A stretch of 64,000 bases of DNA. It comes from Stenotrophomonas maltophilia (lineage in GTDB: Bacteria > Pseudomonadota > Gammaproteobacteria > Xanthomonadales > Xanthomonadaceae). The DNA lies in the NCBI RefSeq assembly GCF_002799155.1, contig NZ_NERD01000002.1, forward strand, positions 1,054,001-1,118,000, given 5' to 3'. This document shows positions 55,463 to 63,053 of the stretch, one piece after another (the first letter of the stretch is position 1; each line of letters opens with the position of its first letter). A program made the translations under genes and the position numbers. The notes under the pieces were generated by a model that worked only from the letters and a program-made list of their open reading frames with translations, searched no databases and was not told the DNA's origin.

Positions 55463-55479
55463 CTTGTTCCAAGAATAAG
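55463..55479. promoter_or_regulatory. Putative CI/Cro operator
   Basis: CTTGTTCCAAGAATAAG is a 17-base palindrome with one mismatch, centred at 55471 in the gap between the divergent CI-like and Cro-like genes. Size and symmetry fit a lambdoid operator. Confidence 0.6.
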
Positions 55480-55502
55480 TCTGGTTAACAGAAGGACCGA
55501 CC

Positions 55503-55706
55503 GTGACCGAATTCTGGAGCAAGGGGCAGGTGCGCACCCGACTGGGTTTCCGGACCGATGCCGAACTGGCGCGCTTCTTTGGCATAAGCCGATCTGCTGT
55601 GTCGCAATGGCCCAAGGATTTCCCAATTCCTGCGCTGCGCCAATACATCCTCCATCAACGCTACCCCCATCTGTTCCCGGCGACTGAGGCCAAAGAGGCA
55701 GAATAG
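55503..55706 (+). CDS. Cro-like DNA-binding protein
   Basis: A 67-residue protein with a helix-turn-helix (DAELARFFGISRSAVSQWPK) of the Cro/YdaS kind. GTG start with AAGGAC 6 bases upstream. Partner of the CI-like repressor on the other strand. Confidence 0.78.
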   Translation: MTEFWSKGQVRTRLGFRTDAELARFFGISRSAVSQWPKDFPIPALRQYILHQRYPHLFPATEAKEAE

Positions 55707-56065
55707 GCCTGAGCTACGCCGCATTTTGTCGCATATAGCACTCTAAGCGTGGTTTGCTAAGTATGCTTAGCAATATAGGAAACTTCGATGGAACGGGGCT
55801 TGGCCATCGGTAGTGCCTACTAGAACAGGGGGTGGGGGGATCGGGTAGTGTGTCGGGTCCGCCCCATCCGGCGACCCCGTCTCCCCGTATGTGGTTTTGT
55901 GAACGATTAATAATTTCGATCACGAAAGTCGCTGCATGTAATTGACCTGTCGTGAAATCTGTGACTAATTGGCATCAACCGGGCGTGAAGCCCGGGAGTC
56001 TTTCAGTAGCTCGCAAGTGAGTCGGTAGACCGTCAACGATGCAGGACAAGTCCAACGGAGGTCGT
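55707..56065. other. 359-base gap after the Cro-like gene, with palindrome, promoter and hairpin
   Basis: AT-rich DNA without a credible gene. It holds a perfect inverted repeat TTGCTAAG-TATG-CTTAGCAA at 55754-55773, probably a regulator site. A possible promoter TTGACC (55942) and ACTAAT (55964) is spaced 16 bases, and just after it a hairpin CCGGGC-GTGAA-GCCCGG (55979-55995) would sit at the 5' end of the transcript for the small gene at 56066. Confidence 0.5.
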
Positions 56066-56302
56066 ATGGAATACGGCATGCATGGCTTGGCTGAACGGGT
56101 ACGCCGCGAACTGGAAGCCAGTTATCACAGACACGGATGCGGTCCGGCGTTCTGGGATACCTACCAGCAGGTGCTGGACCGCCTGGTCCCGCAGGGGACC
56201 GAGCGTACCGAGGTCACCAATGAAATGGCGCTGATCATCGAGCAGCTCGGCATTGTCCGACGTGCGCAGCTGGTACCGCCGCACGCCAACGGGCCGCGTT
56301 GA
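56066..56302 (+). CDS. Hypothetical 78-residue protein
   Basis: A soluble helical protein (GLAERVRRELEASYHRHGCG, LDRLVPQGTERTEVTNEMAL). CGGAGG lies 5 bases before the ATG, supporting translation. No motif recognised. It lies downstream of the CI/Cro pair and may be its only controlled output, but this is inference. Confidence 0.6.
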   Translation: MEYGMHGLAERVRRELEASYHRHGCGPAFWDTYQQVLDRLVPQGTERTEVTNEMALIIEQLGIVRRAQLVPPHANGPR

Positions 56303-56311
56303 TCCGTTGAT

Positions 56312-57361
56312 TCAAAGCAGGCGCCAGGCGCCACAGGCCAACAGCGCTAGCAGCATCGAAAGCAGTGCCAGGGTCCGCGGTCGCCACCATTGCCGCGGTT
56401 GCCCGGCCATGGCCTGCGGACTGCTGTAGCGCACCAGCCCCGAGCCGAAACCGGCCTGGTGCTGCTGCCGCGCGCAGGCGTCCAGACAGGCGCCGCAGGC
56501 GAGGCAATCGGCCTGCGGTCCCTGGCGGATGTCCAGCTGCATCGGGCAGGCGCTGACACAGGCGGCGCAATCGGTGCAGTCGCCCAGGCGGTCGGCGCTG
56601 AAGGTGGGCATCGGTCCGGCCAGCAGCGGATGCGCCGCACGGAATACGTAGTCCTGCGCGGTGGTCGGGTCGAGCAGGCCGCGGCCGCGGCCGAGCACGC
56701 CACCCAGGCCCGACGGGCGCATGCCGCGCGGTTCGCCGCGGCGCGCGTCGTACAACATGCGGGGCGTGTGCGGATCGGTCAGCAGCGGCTGCATGCGTGC
56801 GAACGGGCACAGCGAACGGCACACCTGTTCGCGCAGCAAGCCGGCATTGGCCCAGGTCGCTATGGCATAGAACACTACCCAGAATGTTTCCCAGCCACTC
56901 CAGCCGGCGTTCGGCGCTGCGTCCACCAGTTCTCTGATCGGGCTGAACAGGCCGACGAAGGTGATGCCGGTCCACAGCGACAGCAACCCCCAGGCCACTT
57001 GAGTGGCAGGGCGCACAGCTGGCACTGGCAAGAGCCGGGCCATGCCGTGCGCGATCCAGTCGAAGGCGCGCCGCCACAGCGTCTGCGGGCAGGCGTGGCC
57101 GCACCAGACGCGGCCGGCGAGGTGCGTGAGCAACGCAAGGCCAACGGCCAGCACCGCCAGCAGGCCGATCAGTACACCGACGTCGCCGGGCCACAGCGTC
57201 CAGCCGAACAGGTCGAAGCGTCGTGCGTTGATGTCCAGCAGCAGGGCCTGCTGCCCGTTCCAGCGCAGCCATGGCAACGCATAGAACAGCGCCAGCAGGA
57301 GCACGTTCAGCGCGCCGCGCCAACGCCAGGAGCGTGGAATTCCAGTGCGGGGCATGCTCAT
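56312..57361 (-). CDS. CcoG/RdxA-like polyferredoxin, short form
   Basis: A 349-residue membrane ferredoxin. Membrane segments occupy the first half, with the CcoG motif GRVWCGHACPQTLW and CRSLCPFARMQ. Two [4Fe-4S]-type motifs follow: CTDCAACVSACP and CLACGACLDAC. CcoG assembles the copper site of cbb3 oxidase and is usually about 470 residues with a C-terminal Ig-like domain. Here that domain is replaced by a single final membrane segment (LALLSMLLALLACGAWRLL). It overlaps the 94-residue gene by 4 bases. Confidence 0.82.
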   Translation of the reverse strand: MSMPRTGIPRSWRWRGALNVLLLALFYALPWLRWNGQQALLLDINARRFDLFGWTLWPGDVGVLIGLLAVLAVGLALLTHLAGRVWCGHACPQTLWRRAFDWIAHGMARLLPVPAVRPATQVAWGLLSLWTGITFVGLFSPIRELVDAAPNAGWSGWETFWVVFYAIATWANAGLLREQVCRSLCPFARMQPLLTDPHTPRMLYDARRGEPRGMRPSGLGGVLGRGRGLLDPTTAQDYVFRAAHPLLAGPMPTFSADRLGDCTDCAACVSACPMQLDIRQGPQADCLACGACLDACARQQHQAGFGSGLVRYSSPQAMAGQPRQWWRPRTLALLSMLLALLACGAWRLL

Positions 57362-57642
57362 CCCAGAGGCAGCTCGTCGTCGTCACCGGGTATCGGGCGC
57401 TGCAGGTACCAGGTGACCGCGCTGGACAGGGCTGTCACCGACCAGAACATGAAAAAGCCTGCCGTATAGCCCAGTTCACGACTGATCGGCGTACCCGGGA
57501 AACTGATCGCCTGCAGTCGCAGCGGGTCGACGAAGGCGAAGAACACCACGCTGGCCAGGCCCGCGGCAATGAAGCTGGGCCAGAGGATGGCGCCCCAGTG
57601 CTGGATCAGCTGCTGGCGGCGGCTGGGAGAGGGTCTGTTCAT
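57358..57642 (-). CDS. Small two-helix membrane protein upstream of the CcoG-like gene
   Basis: A 94-residue protein with two hydrophobic segments (HWGAILWPSFIAAGLASVVFFAF and GYTAGFFMFWSVTALSSAVTWYL). It overlaps the CcoG-like gene (ATGA) and so is probably made with it. It has an FNR box in its upstream gap. Family unknown; context suggests respiratory-chain work under low oxygen. Confidence 0.7.
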   Translation of the reverse strand: MNRPSPSRRQQLIQHWGAILWPSFIAAGLASVVFFAFVDPLRLQAISFPGTPISRELGYTAGFFMFWSVTALSSAVTWYLQRPIPGDDDELPLG

Positions 57643-57756
57643 GCTGTCCCGGATCGGAATGAGGGCGGCGCGTATACTCCGCCGAGGCCGGCGCAGCATC
57701 CGCAGGGCATGCTTCCTGCAAGCGTGCCAGCCTAGGTGCAGCGGACCGCGCCGACA

Positions 57757-57770
57757 TTGATCTGGATCAA
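57757..57770. promoter_or_regulatory. FNR/Anr box
   Basis: TTGATCTGGATCAA matches the FNR consensus TTGATNNNNATCAA exactly. It lies in the divergent gap between the CcoG-like operon and the hemoglobin gene, 51 bases before the hemoglobin ATG, and could serve both. Confidence 0.85.
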
Positions 57771-57821
57771 CGGCGGTGCGGCCCGGCTGGGACACACTGC
57801 CGGCACGCTTTGGGTACCCCG

Positions 57822-58262
57822 ATGAACGCAACACCTCCGCCTGCTCTTCCCGTCGCCTCGCCCGAGTTGTGCACCGAGCAGGAAGTGACCCGCCTGGTCC
57901 ACGACTTCTACGCGCGCGTGCGCGAAGAAGAGCGGTTGGGGCCGGTGTTCGAGGCGCACGTCCACGACTGGACGGAGCACCTGGCACAGCTGGTCGACTT
58001 CTGGTCGGCGATGCTGCGCGGCACCCGCCGCTTCAAGGGTTCGCCCATGTCCAAGCACATGGCCATCGAACTGGACAAGGACCTGTTCGACCGTTGGCTG
58101 GTGCTGTTCCGGATCACCACCGCCGAGTGCGGCAACCCGCCCATGCAGGAGCTGGCCAACGACGTGGCTGCGCGCATCGGTGACACGTTCTGGAAGCGCT
58201 ACCAGATGCTGCGCTGGCCGCAGGTCGGCCTGCCGGTGCTGGGAATTCCCACCCGGGATTGA
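57822..58262 (+). CDS. Group III truncated hemoglobin
   Basis: A 146-residue globin. The segment EQEVTRLVHDFYARVREEERLG and the YKGSP-like FKGSPMSKHMAIEL, with the proximal-region His, are typical of the trHbIII (cgb-type) family, which handles oxygen or nitric oxide. ATG 57822 is used; a TTG at 57810 would add four residues. FNR control is likely from the perfect box upstream. Confidence 0.85.
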   Translation: MNATPPPALPVASPELCTEQEVTRLVHDFYARVREEERLGPVFEAHVHDWTEHLAQLVDFWSAMLRGTRRFKGSPMSKHMAIELDKDLFDRWLVLFRITTAECGNPPMQELANDVAARIGDTFWKRYQMLRWPQVGLPVLGIPTRD

Positions 58263-58272
58263 TCTGGGTCAA
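58259..58272. promoter_or_regulatory. FNR/Anr-like box before hemN
   Basis: TTGATCTGGGTCAA matches the FNR consensus with one change. It overlaps the end of the hemoglobin gene. Its centre is 41.5 bases before the hemN ATG, exactly the class II activation distance. Confidence 0.7.
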
Positions 58273-58306
58273 GGCGGTCACGGCCGCCCGGCGCGATGCT
58301 GGCGGC

Positions 58307-59716
58307 ATGGACACGTTCTCTCCCGCCGCCGGTGGCCTGGCCTGGAACTTCGACCCCGACCTGCTGCGCCGGCATGACCGGCCGGGGCCGCGCTACACCT
58401 CGTATCCGACCGCGCCACATTTCCATGATGGCTTCGACGCGCCGGCACTGCGCCAGGCGATCGCCGACAGCAACCAGCTGGCCCGGGCGCTGTCGCTTTA
58501 CGTGCACGTGCCGTTCTGTTCCAGTCCCTGCTTCTATTGCGGCTGCAACCGGGTCATCACCCGTGATCGTGGCCGTGGCCACAGCTACGTCTCGCGCGTG
58601 CTGGCCGAGGCCGACCTGCTGGCGCCGCAGTTCGAGGATGGCCGCGAAGTCATCCAGCTGCATCTGGGCGGCGGCACGCCAAATTTCCTCGATGCCGAGG
58701 CGATGACCACGCTGGTGGAGGGGCTGCGCCGCCGCTTCGATTTCAGCGATTCGCCACAGCGCGACTTCTCGATCGAACTCGACCCGCGCTTCATCGATAC
58801 CCGCGACGTCGCCATGCTGGCGCGGCTGGGCTTCAACCGGGCCAGCCTGGGCGTGCAGGATTTCGATCCGCAGGTGCAGGAATCGATCAACCGCATACAG
58901 GGCGTGCAGCAGACGCTGGATGTCCTGCGCGCGTGCCGCGACAGCGGCATGCGTTCGGTTAACGTCGACCTGATCTATGGGTTGCCTGGGCAGAGCCTGG
59001 AAGGCTTCGGTCGCACCCTCGAACGAGTGCTGGCGCTGCGCCCGGATCGCCTGGCGGTCTACGGCTACGCGCACCTTCCGCACCTGTTCCGCGCGCAGAA
59101 GCAGATCGACGAAAGCCGGCTGCCCTCACCGGAAGAAAAGCTGGCGCTGCTGGGGCTGGCGGTGGAGCGGCTCTCTGCCGCAGGTTACCAGTACATCGGC
59201 ATGGATCATTTCGCGTTGCCGGAAGAGGACCTGTCGCGTGCGCAGCGTGCGGGGCAGCTGCATCGCAACTTCATGGGCTACACCACCCACGCCGATACCG
59301 ATCTGCTCGGCCTGGGCGTGAGTGCGATCAGCCACATCGGTGCCACCTACAGCCAGAATCCGCGCGACCTGCCATCGTGGGAAGACGCGGTGGACCAGGG
59401 CCAGCTGCCCGTCTGGCGCGGCGTGGCACTGAGCGCCGACGACCAGCTGCGTGCGGAACTGATCCAGCAGCTGATGTGCCAGGGCGAGGTGGATGGCACC
59501 GTGCTGGGCCAGCGCCATGGCATTGATTTCGAGCAGTACTTCGCCGAAGACCTGCACTCGGTGCAGCAGCTGCAGGAAGATGGGCTGGCCGAATACCGCG
59601 ATGGTGTAGTGCGCGCCAGCGAGCCTGGGCGGCCGCTGCTGCGTCTGCTGGCGATGTGCTTCGATCCGTACCTGCGCGCCGCCCACGAGCAGCCGCGTTA
59701 CTCGCGTGCGATCTGA
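58307..59716 (+). CDS. hemN: HemN, oxygen-independent coproporphyrinogen III oxidase
   Basis: A 469-residue radical SAM enzyme that makes protoporphyrinogen IX without oxygen. The cluster motif CSSPCFYCGCN is of the HemN type (CxxxCxxCxC). Glycine-rich GGGTPNFL and the NVDLIYGLPGQ motif follow, and the C-terminal HemN domain is present. Full length. No clear ribosome site precedes the ATG. The FNR-like box suggests induction when oxygen is low. Confidence 0.96.
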   Translation: MDTFSPAAGGLAWNFDPDLLRRHDRPGPRYTSYPTAPHFHDGFDAPALRQAIADSNQLARALSLYVHVPFCSSPCFYCGCNRVITRDRGRGHSYVSRVLAEADLLAPQFEDGREVIQLHLGGGTPNFLDAEAMTTLVEGLRRRFDFSDSPQRDFSIELDPRFIDTRDVAMLARLGFNRASLGVQDFDPQVQESINRIQGVQQTLDVLRACRDSGMRSVNVDLIYGLPGQSLEGFGRTLERVLALRPDRLAVYGYAHLPHLFRAQKQIDESRLPSPEEKLALLGLAVERLSAAGYQYIGMDHFALPEEDLSRAQRAGQLHRNFMGYTTHADTDLLGLGVSAISHIGATYSQNPRDLPSWEDAVDQGQLPVWRGVALSADDQLRAELIQQLMCQGEVDGTVLGQRHGIDFEQYFAEDLHSVQQLQEDGLAEYRDGVVRASEPGRPLLRLLAMCFDPYLRAAHEQPRYSRAI

Positions 59717-59909
59717 CGCTTCAGCATTTCTTGCCGAAGCCGCGCTCCCGATGCCGGGCCGCCACGCCACCGCTGGCGGTGGAGCGTTCGCGGGATATGG
59801 GGTCGCGTTTGCGCCTGATTGCTGTGGCCGTCTGTGTCATTCACCCGGGCCCCCAGGCCGGCTCATGCGCGGAAACAGATAAGATTGGGGCTGAATCCTT
59901 AAAGCGTAG

Positions 59910-60401
59910 ATGGACGGTATGAAGCAATCAATGCAGTTCATCCCACTCAATCGAAGCAACGTTGATGAGTTGTCCGAACTTGCGGTTCGAGAATCCGAGC
60001 AGCACTTGATCTGCTCGAACCCCGAGTGGCTTGCGCAAGCGGCCTTCGTTGCGGAATCCCTGACGTTCGGCATCTTCAAGGAAGGTCGACCCGTTGGAGT
60101 TATCTCCTTCATCGATCCTCGCCTGGTGGATGAGGATGACGAGGACCATGATCACTATCAGGAGAATTGCCTGTACGTGTGGAGGGTGATGGTCGACAAG
60201 AGTTCCCGGGGCGCCAACGTTGGCGTTCAGGCGATCGAGTTCGCCTTGGGTTACGCCAGGCTTGTGGGATTGCAGGGTGTCTCCCTGACAACGATGGATC
60301 GAGAAGCCGGCAATGCGCTTCCCTTCTACGAGCGGCTCGGGTTTTCGGCTACGGGCCGTCGATTGGACGACGAGGCGGAACTTGTCTTCCGATTCGGTTG
60401 A
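59910..60401 (+). CDS. GNAT family N-acetyltransferase, low GC
   Basis: A 163-residue acetyltransferase. Motif A region VWRVMVDKSSRGANVGVQAI, then GVSLTTMDREAGNALPFYERLGF, gives the GNAT fold. An acidic loop (DEDDEDHDHYQEN) is unusual. GC is lower than in neighbouring genes, and it lies beside an integrase remnant and a tRNA-Leu, so it was probably acquired. Start may be at 59910 or ATG 59919. Confidence 0.75.
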   Translation: MDGMKQSMQFIPLNRSNVDELSELAVRESEQHLICSNPEWLAQAAFVAESLTFGIFKEGRPVGVISFIDPRLVDEDDEDHDHYQENCLYVWRVMVDKSSRGANVGVQAIEFALGYARLVGLQGVSLTTMDREAGNALPFYERLGFSATGRRLDDEAELVFRFG

Positions 60402-60915
60402 GTGGAGCAAGCTGTCAGGCATTTCGCGTGCGACCGTTCCGACCTTGACCTGCTTCAGCCTTCTCGCCAACCGATGATGTCTGAACTGCTGACTGTCGCA
60501 ATTCGCCTGTCCAAACGGTGCAGTGATCGTTCACAGGCTGCGATGCGGACCGACGCCCACCGCTCGCCCATTCGCTTGGACGCCTCCCCTTGACCTGGCG
60601 GCACATCGCTTTGCGTAGCGACCTAACTGGCGGTTTTCGATCACGCCGCTCAGCTTCGCGCTCACGAGTCCACTTCGCAGCGTTCTGCTGCGCATGCTTG
60701 GTGGTGGAGTCGTGACCGCCGGCTGCGTACACCTGTACGCGCCACTTGTTCCCTGATCGTTGGATGCTGGCCGTGGCCGCAGCATATGGGGAGTTCTTGG
60801 GAAGACTGGCCGGGCAAGTCCGGGCAAATCGTCGTGATCGCGAAAATCCAGATCACCCCAAGTGTCTGATTCGCGCCGAATCGTGGCGAACACGTTGGCG
60901 CCCCAAAACATGCGA
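60402..60915. other. 514-base gap holding decayed mobile DNA
   Basis: No intact gene. The minus strand carries an integrase-like fragment (60622-60774). The rest shows only short frames without ribosome sites. Confidence 0.55.
60622..60774 (-). pseudogene. Tyrosine integrase N-terminal fragment
   Basis: In one minus-strand frame the translation reads TASIQRSGNKWRVQVYAAGG, then a segment ending AAKWTREREAERRDRK. This is the usual N terminus of phage and island integrases (IxxRGxKWRVQVYxxGxRD...A..WAxxREAE). No start codon and no catalytic domain remain. It lies about 140 bases downstream of the 3' end of tRNA-Leu and in the same orientation, the expected place for an integrated element. Confidence 0.55.
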
Positions 60916-61002
60916 TGGTGCCCGGAGCCGGAATCGAACCGGCATGGGGTTGCCCCCGGCGGATTTTAAGTCCGATGCGTCTACCAGTTTCGCCATCCGG
61001 GC
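60916..61002 (-). tRNA. tRNA-Leu (TAA)
   Basis: An 87-base class II tRNA with long variable arm. Acceptor GCCCGGA, anticodon loop CTTAAAA with TAA, T-arm GGTTCCGATTCC type, and encoded CCA. A TACAAT -10 box lies at 61019-61024 (minus strand). Confidence 0.96.
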
Positions 61003-61133
61003 CTGCAGCGCGGCGCCGATTGTAGCCCACCTTCAGAACAGAGGCTGGTTTGCGGCAGGAGAGCGGCGTGCTTAACTGTCGTCCCTGTTCATGTCATAGT
61101 CCATGCCATCGTTCCCAGGGGGGGAGCCACCTG

Positions 61134-61568
61134 ATGTCGCTGCATGCGATTGCCTATGCCAGTGAGGCCCGCGCCGATCTGCAGACAACCGATCTTGACC
61201 GCCTGCTGGCCGATGCCACGGCTTTCAACCGTGTAGCGGGTGTCACCGGTGTGCTGATGTTCGATGGCAGCCGTTTCCTGCAGTACCTGGAAGGTCCGGA
61301 GGATGGCGTCGATTCGGTGTATCAGCGCATCGTCAACGCGCGCAGCCATGGCCAGCTGAGAGTGCTGTGCCACGCGCCAGTGGCGCAGCGGGCGTTTCCG
61401 CGTTGGTCGATGGGAACCCGGCGCATCGATGCGGACCTGCTGGCACAGATCGTCGACGCGGCGTGGCCGGGCTTCCTGCTTGGCAGTGGTGGTTTCGAGC
61501 GCCTGCTGCAGGCTTGGACCGGCGCTGATGGTGAACTGGAACCGGCCGCGGTCGCGCTGGGCTCCTGA
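61134..61568 (+). CDS. BLUF-domain blue-light photoreceptor
   Basis: A 144-residue single-domain BLUF protein that binds FAD. Key flavin residues are in the standard places: Tyr8 (AIAYASEA), Asn32 (AFNRVAGVTG), Gln50 (RFLQYLEG) and a Trp-Met pair (RWSMG). No output domain is attached, so it must signal by protein contact. GGGGGAG precedes the ATG. Neighbours are tRNA-Leu and a nucleotide-sugar dehydrogenase; no regulator partner is adjacent. Confidence 0.92.
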   Translation: MSLHAIAYASEARADLQTTDLDRLLADATAFNRVAGVTGVLMFDGSRFLQYLEGPEDGVDSVYQRIVNARSHGQLRVLCHAPVAQRAFPRWSMGTRRIDADLLAQIVDAAWPGFLLGSGGFERLLQAWTGADGELEPAAVALGS

Positions 61569-61705
61569 CCCCACCTTGGCGGCCGGGCACCCGGGCCGTT
61601 AGGCTGTAGCCTTTCTGGTGTGGATTTGCCCGGAGTGGTGCAGCAAATGAGTAGGTTGGCCGAAGCCAAGGCAGCACGCATGCAATTACATCCGTTGCGC
61701 AGGAC

Positions 61706-62998
61706 ATGCCGGTGAGCGCATCCCTTGCTGCAGCGGAGACCCCTCGCTTCGCGGTGATCGGGCTGGGCTACGTCGGCCTGCCGCTGGCGGTGGCCTTCGG
61801 CAGGCACTGGCCGACGCTGGGCTTTGACATCGATGCCGATCGCATCGCCGAGCTGCGTGATGGCCGGGACCACACGCTGGAAGTGGAGGCCGACGAGCTG
61901 GCCAGTGCACTGCAGCTGCGGTATGGCAGCGATCCGGCCCTGCTCGATGCGTGCAACGTCTACATCGTCACCGTGCCCACCCCGATTGATGCCTACGAGC
62001 AGCCCGACCTGGAGCCGTTGCGTTCGGCCACGCGGCTGATCGCCAGCCACCTGCGCGCGGGTGACCTGGTGATCTACGAATCCACGGTGTACCCCGGGAC
62101 CACCGAAGAGGTCTGCGTACCGTTGCTGGAAGAAGGCTCGGGCCTGCGCTTCAACGAAGATTTCTACTGTGGCTACAGCCCGGAGCGGGTCAGTCCCGGC
62201 GACCGCCAGCGGCGCCTGGCCGACATCCGCAAGATCACCTCGGGGTCGACTACGGAAGTAGCGGCGGTGATCGATGGTCTGTACCAGCGCATCATTGCCG
62301 CCGGTACCTTCCCGGCGCCGTCGATGCGAGTGGCCGAAGCGGCCAAGGTGGTCGAGAACATCCAGCGTGACGTCAACATCGCGCTCGTCAATGAGTTGGC
62401 GCTGATCTTCGACCGCCTCGGCATCGATACCCAGGATGTGCTGGATGCGGCTGGCAGCAAGTGGAATTTCCTGCCCTTCCGGCCGGGCCTGGTCGGTGGC
62501 CACTGTATCGGCGTGGACCCGTACTACCTGCTGCACAAGTCCGAGAGCGTGGGCTACCACCCGGACCTGATCCACACCGCGCGGCAGGTCAACAACCGCG
62601 TTGGTGAGCATGTGGCGTCGCGGGTGCTGGCGATGCTCGCCGAACGCGGTCGCGCACCTGCGCAGTCGCGCATCCTGGTACTCGGTGTGACCTTCAAGGA
62701 GGATTGCCCGGACCTGCGCAACAGCCGCGCGCTGGAACTGGCGCAGCGCCTGCACGATGCCGGTGCACAGGTCGAGGTCAGTGATCCCTGGGTCGGCCCG
62801 GCGGCATTGGCCGATGAGGGCGTGCATTGGCTGGCCGAACCCGTCGCAGGTGCCTATGACGCAGTGGTGCTGGCGGTGGCCCATGCCCGCTTCAAGGCGA
62901 TGGACGAGGCCGGCATCCGGTCGCTGCTGGCGCCGGGTGGCCTGGTCTACGACGTGAAATCAACCTGGCCACGCAACGTGGTTGACGATCGCCTGTAA
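61706..62998 (+). CDS. Nucleotide-sugar dehydrogenase (WbpO/TviB-like UDP-HexNAc dehydrogenase)
   Basis: A 430-residue enzyme that oxidises a UDP-hexose or UDP-HexNAc to the uronic acid. The N-terminal NAD site is VIGLGYVGLPLAVAFG. The catalytic Cys motif GGHCIGVDPYYLLHK near residue 270 and the C-terminal VLGVTFKEDCPDLRNSRA place it in the TviB/WbpO group. Usual length. It probably supplies a surface polysaccharide, although no polysaccharide cluster is visible here. Confidence 0.9.
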   Translation: MPVSASLAAAETPRFAVIGLGYVGLPLAVAFGRHWPTLGFDIDADRIAELRDGRDHTLEVEADELASALQLRYGSDPALLDACNVYIVTVPTPIDAYEQPDLEPLRSATRLIASHLRAGDLVIYESTVYPGTTEEVCVPLLEEGSGLRFNEDFYCGYSPERVSPGDRQRRLADIRKITSGSTTEVAAVIDGLYQRIIAAGTFPAPSMRVAEAAKVVENIQRDVNIALVNELALIFDRLGIDTQDVLDAAGSKWNFLPFRPGLVGGHCIGVDPYYLLHKSESVGYHPDLIHTARQVNNRVGEHVASRVLAMLAERGRAPAQSRILVLGVTFKEDCPDLRNSRALELAQRLHDAGAQVEVSDPWVGPAALADEGVHWLAEPVAGAYDAVVLAVAHARFKAMDEAGIRSLLAPGGLVYDVKSTWPRNVVDDRL

Positions 62999-63053
62999 AC
63001 CCGGGCGGCGGGCAGCGCGTTAGACTCGCAGGCAGTTGCAACCAAGGAACGCC

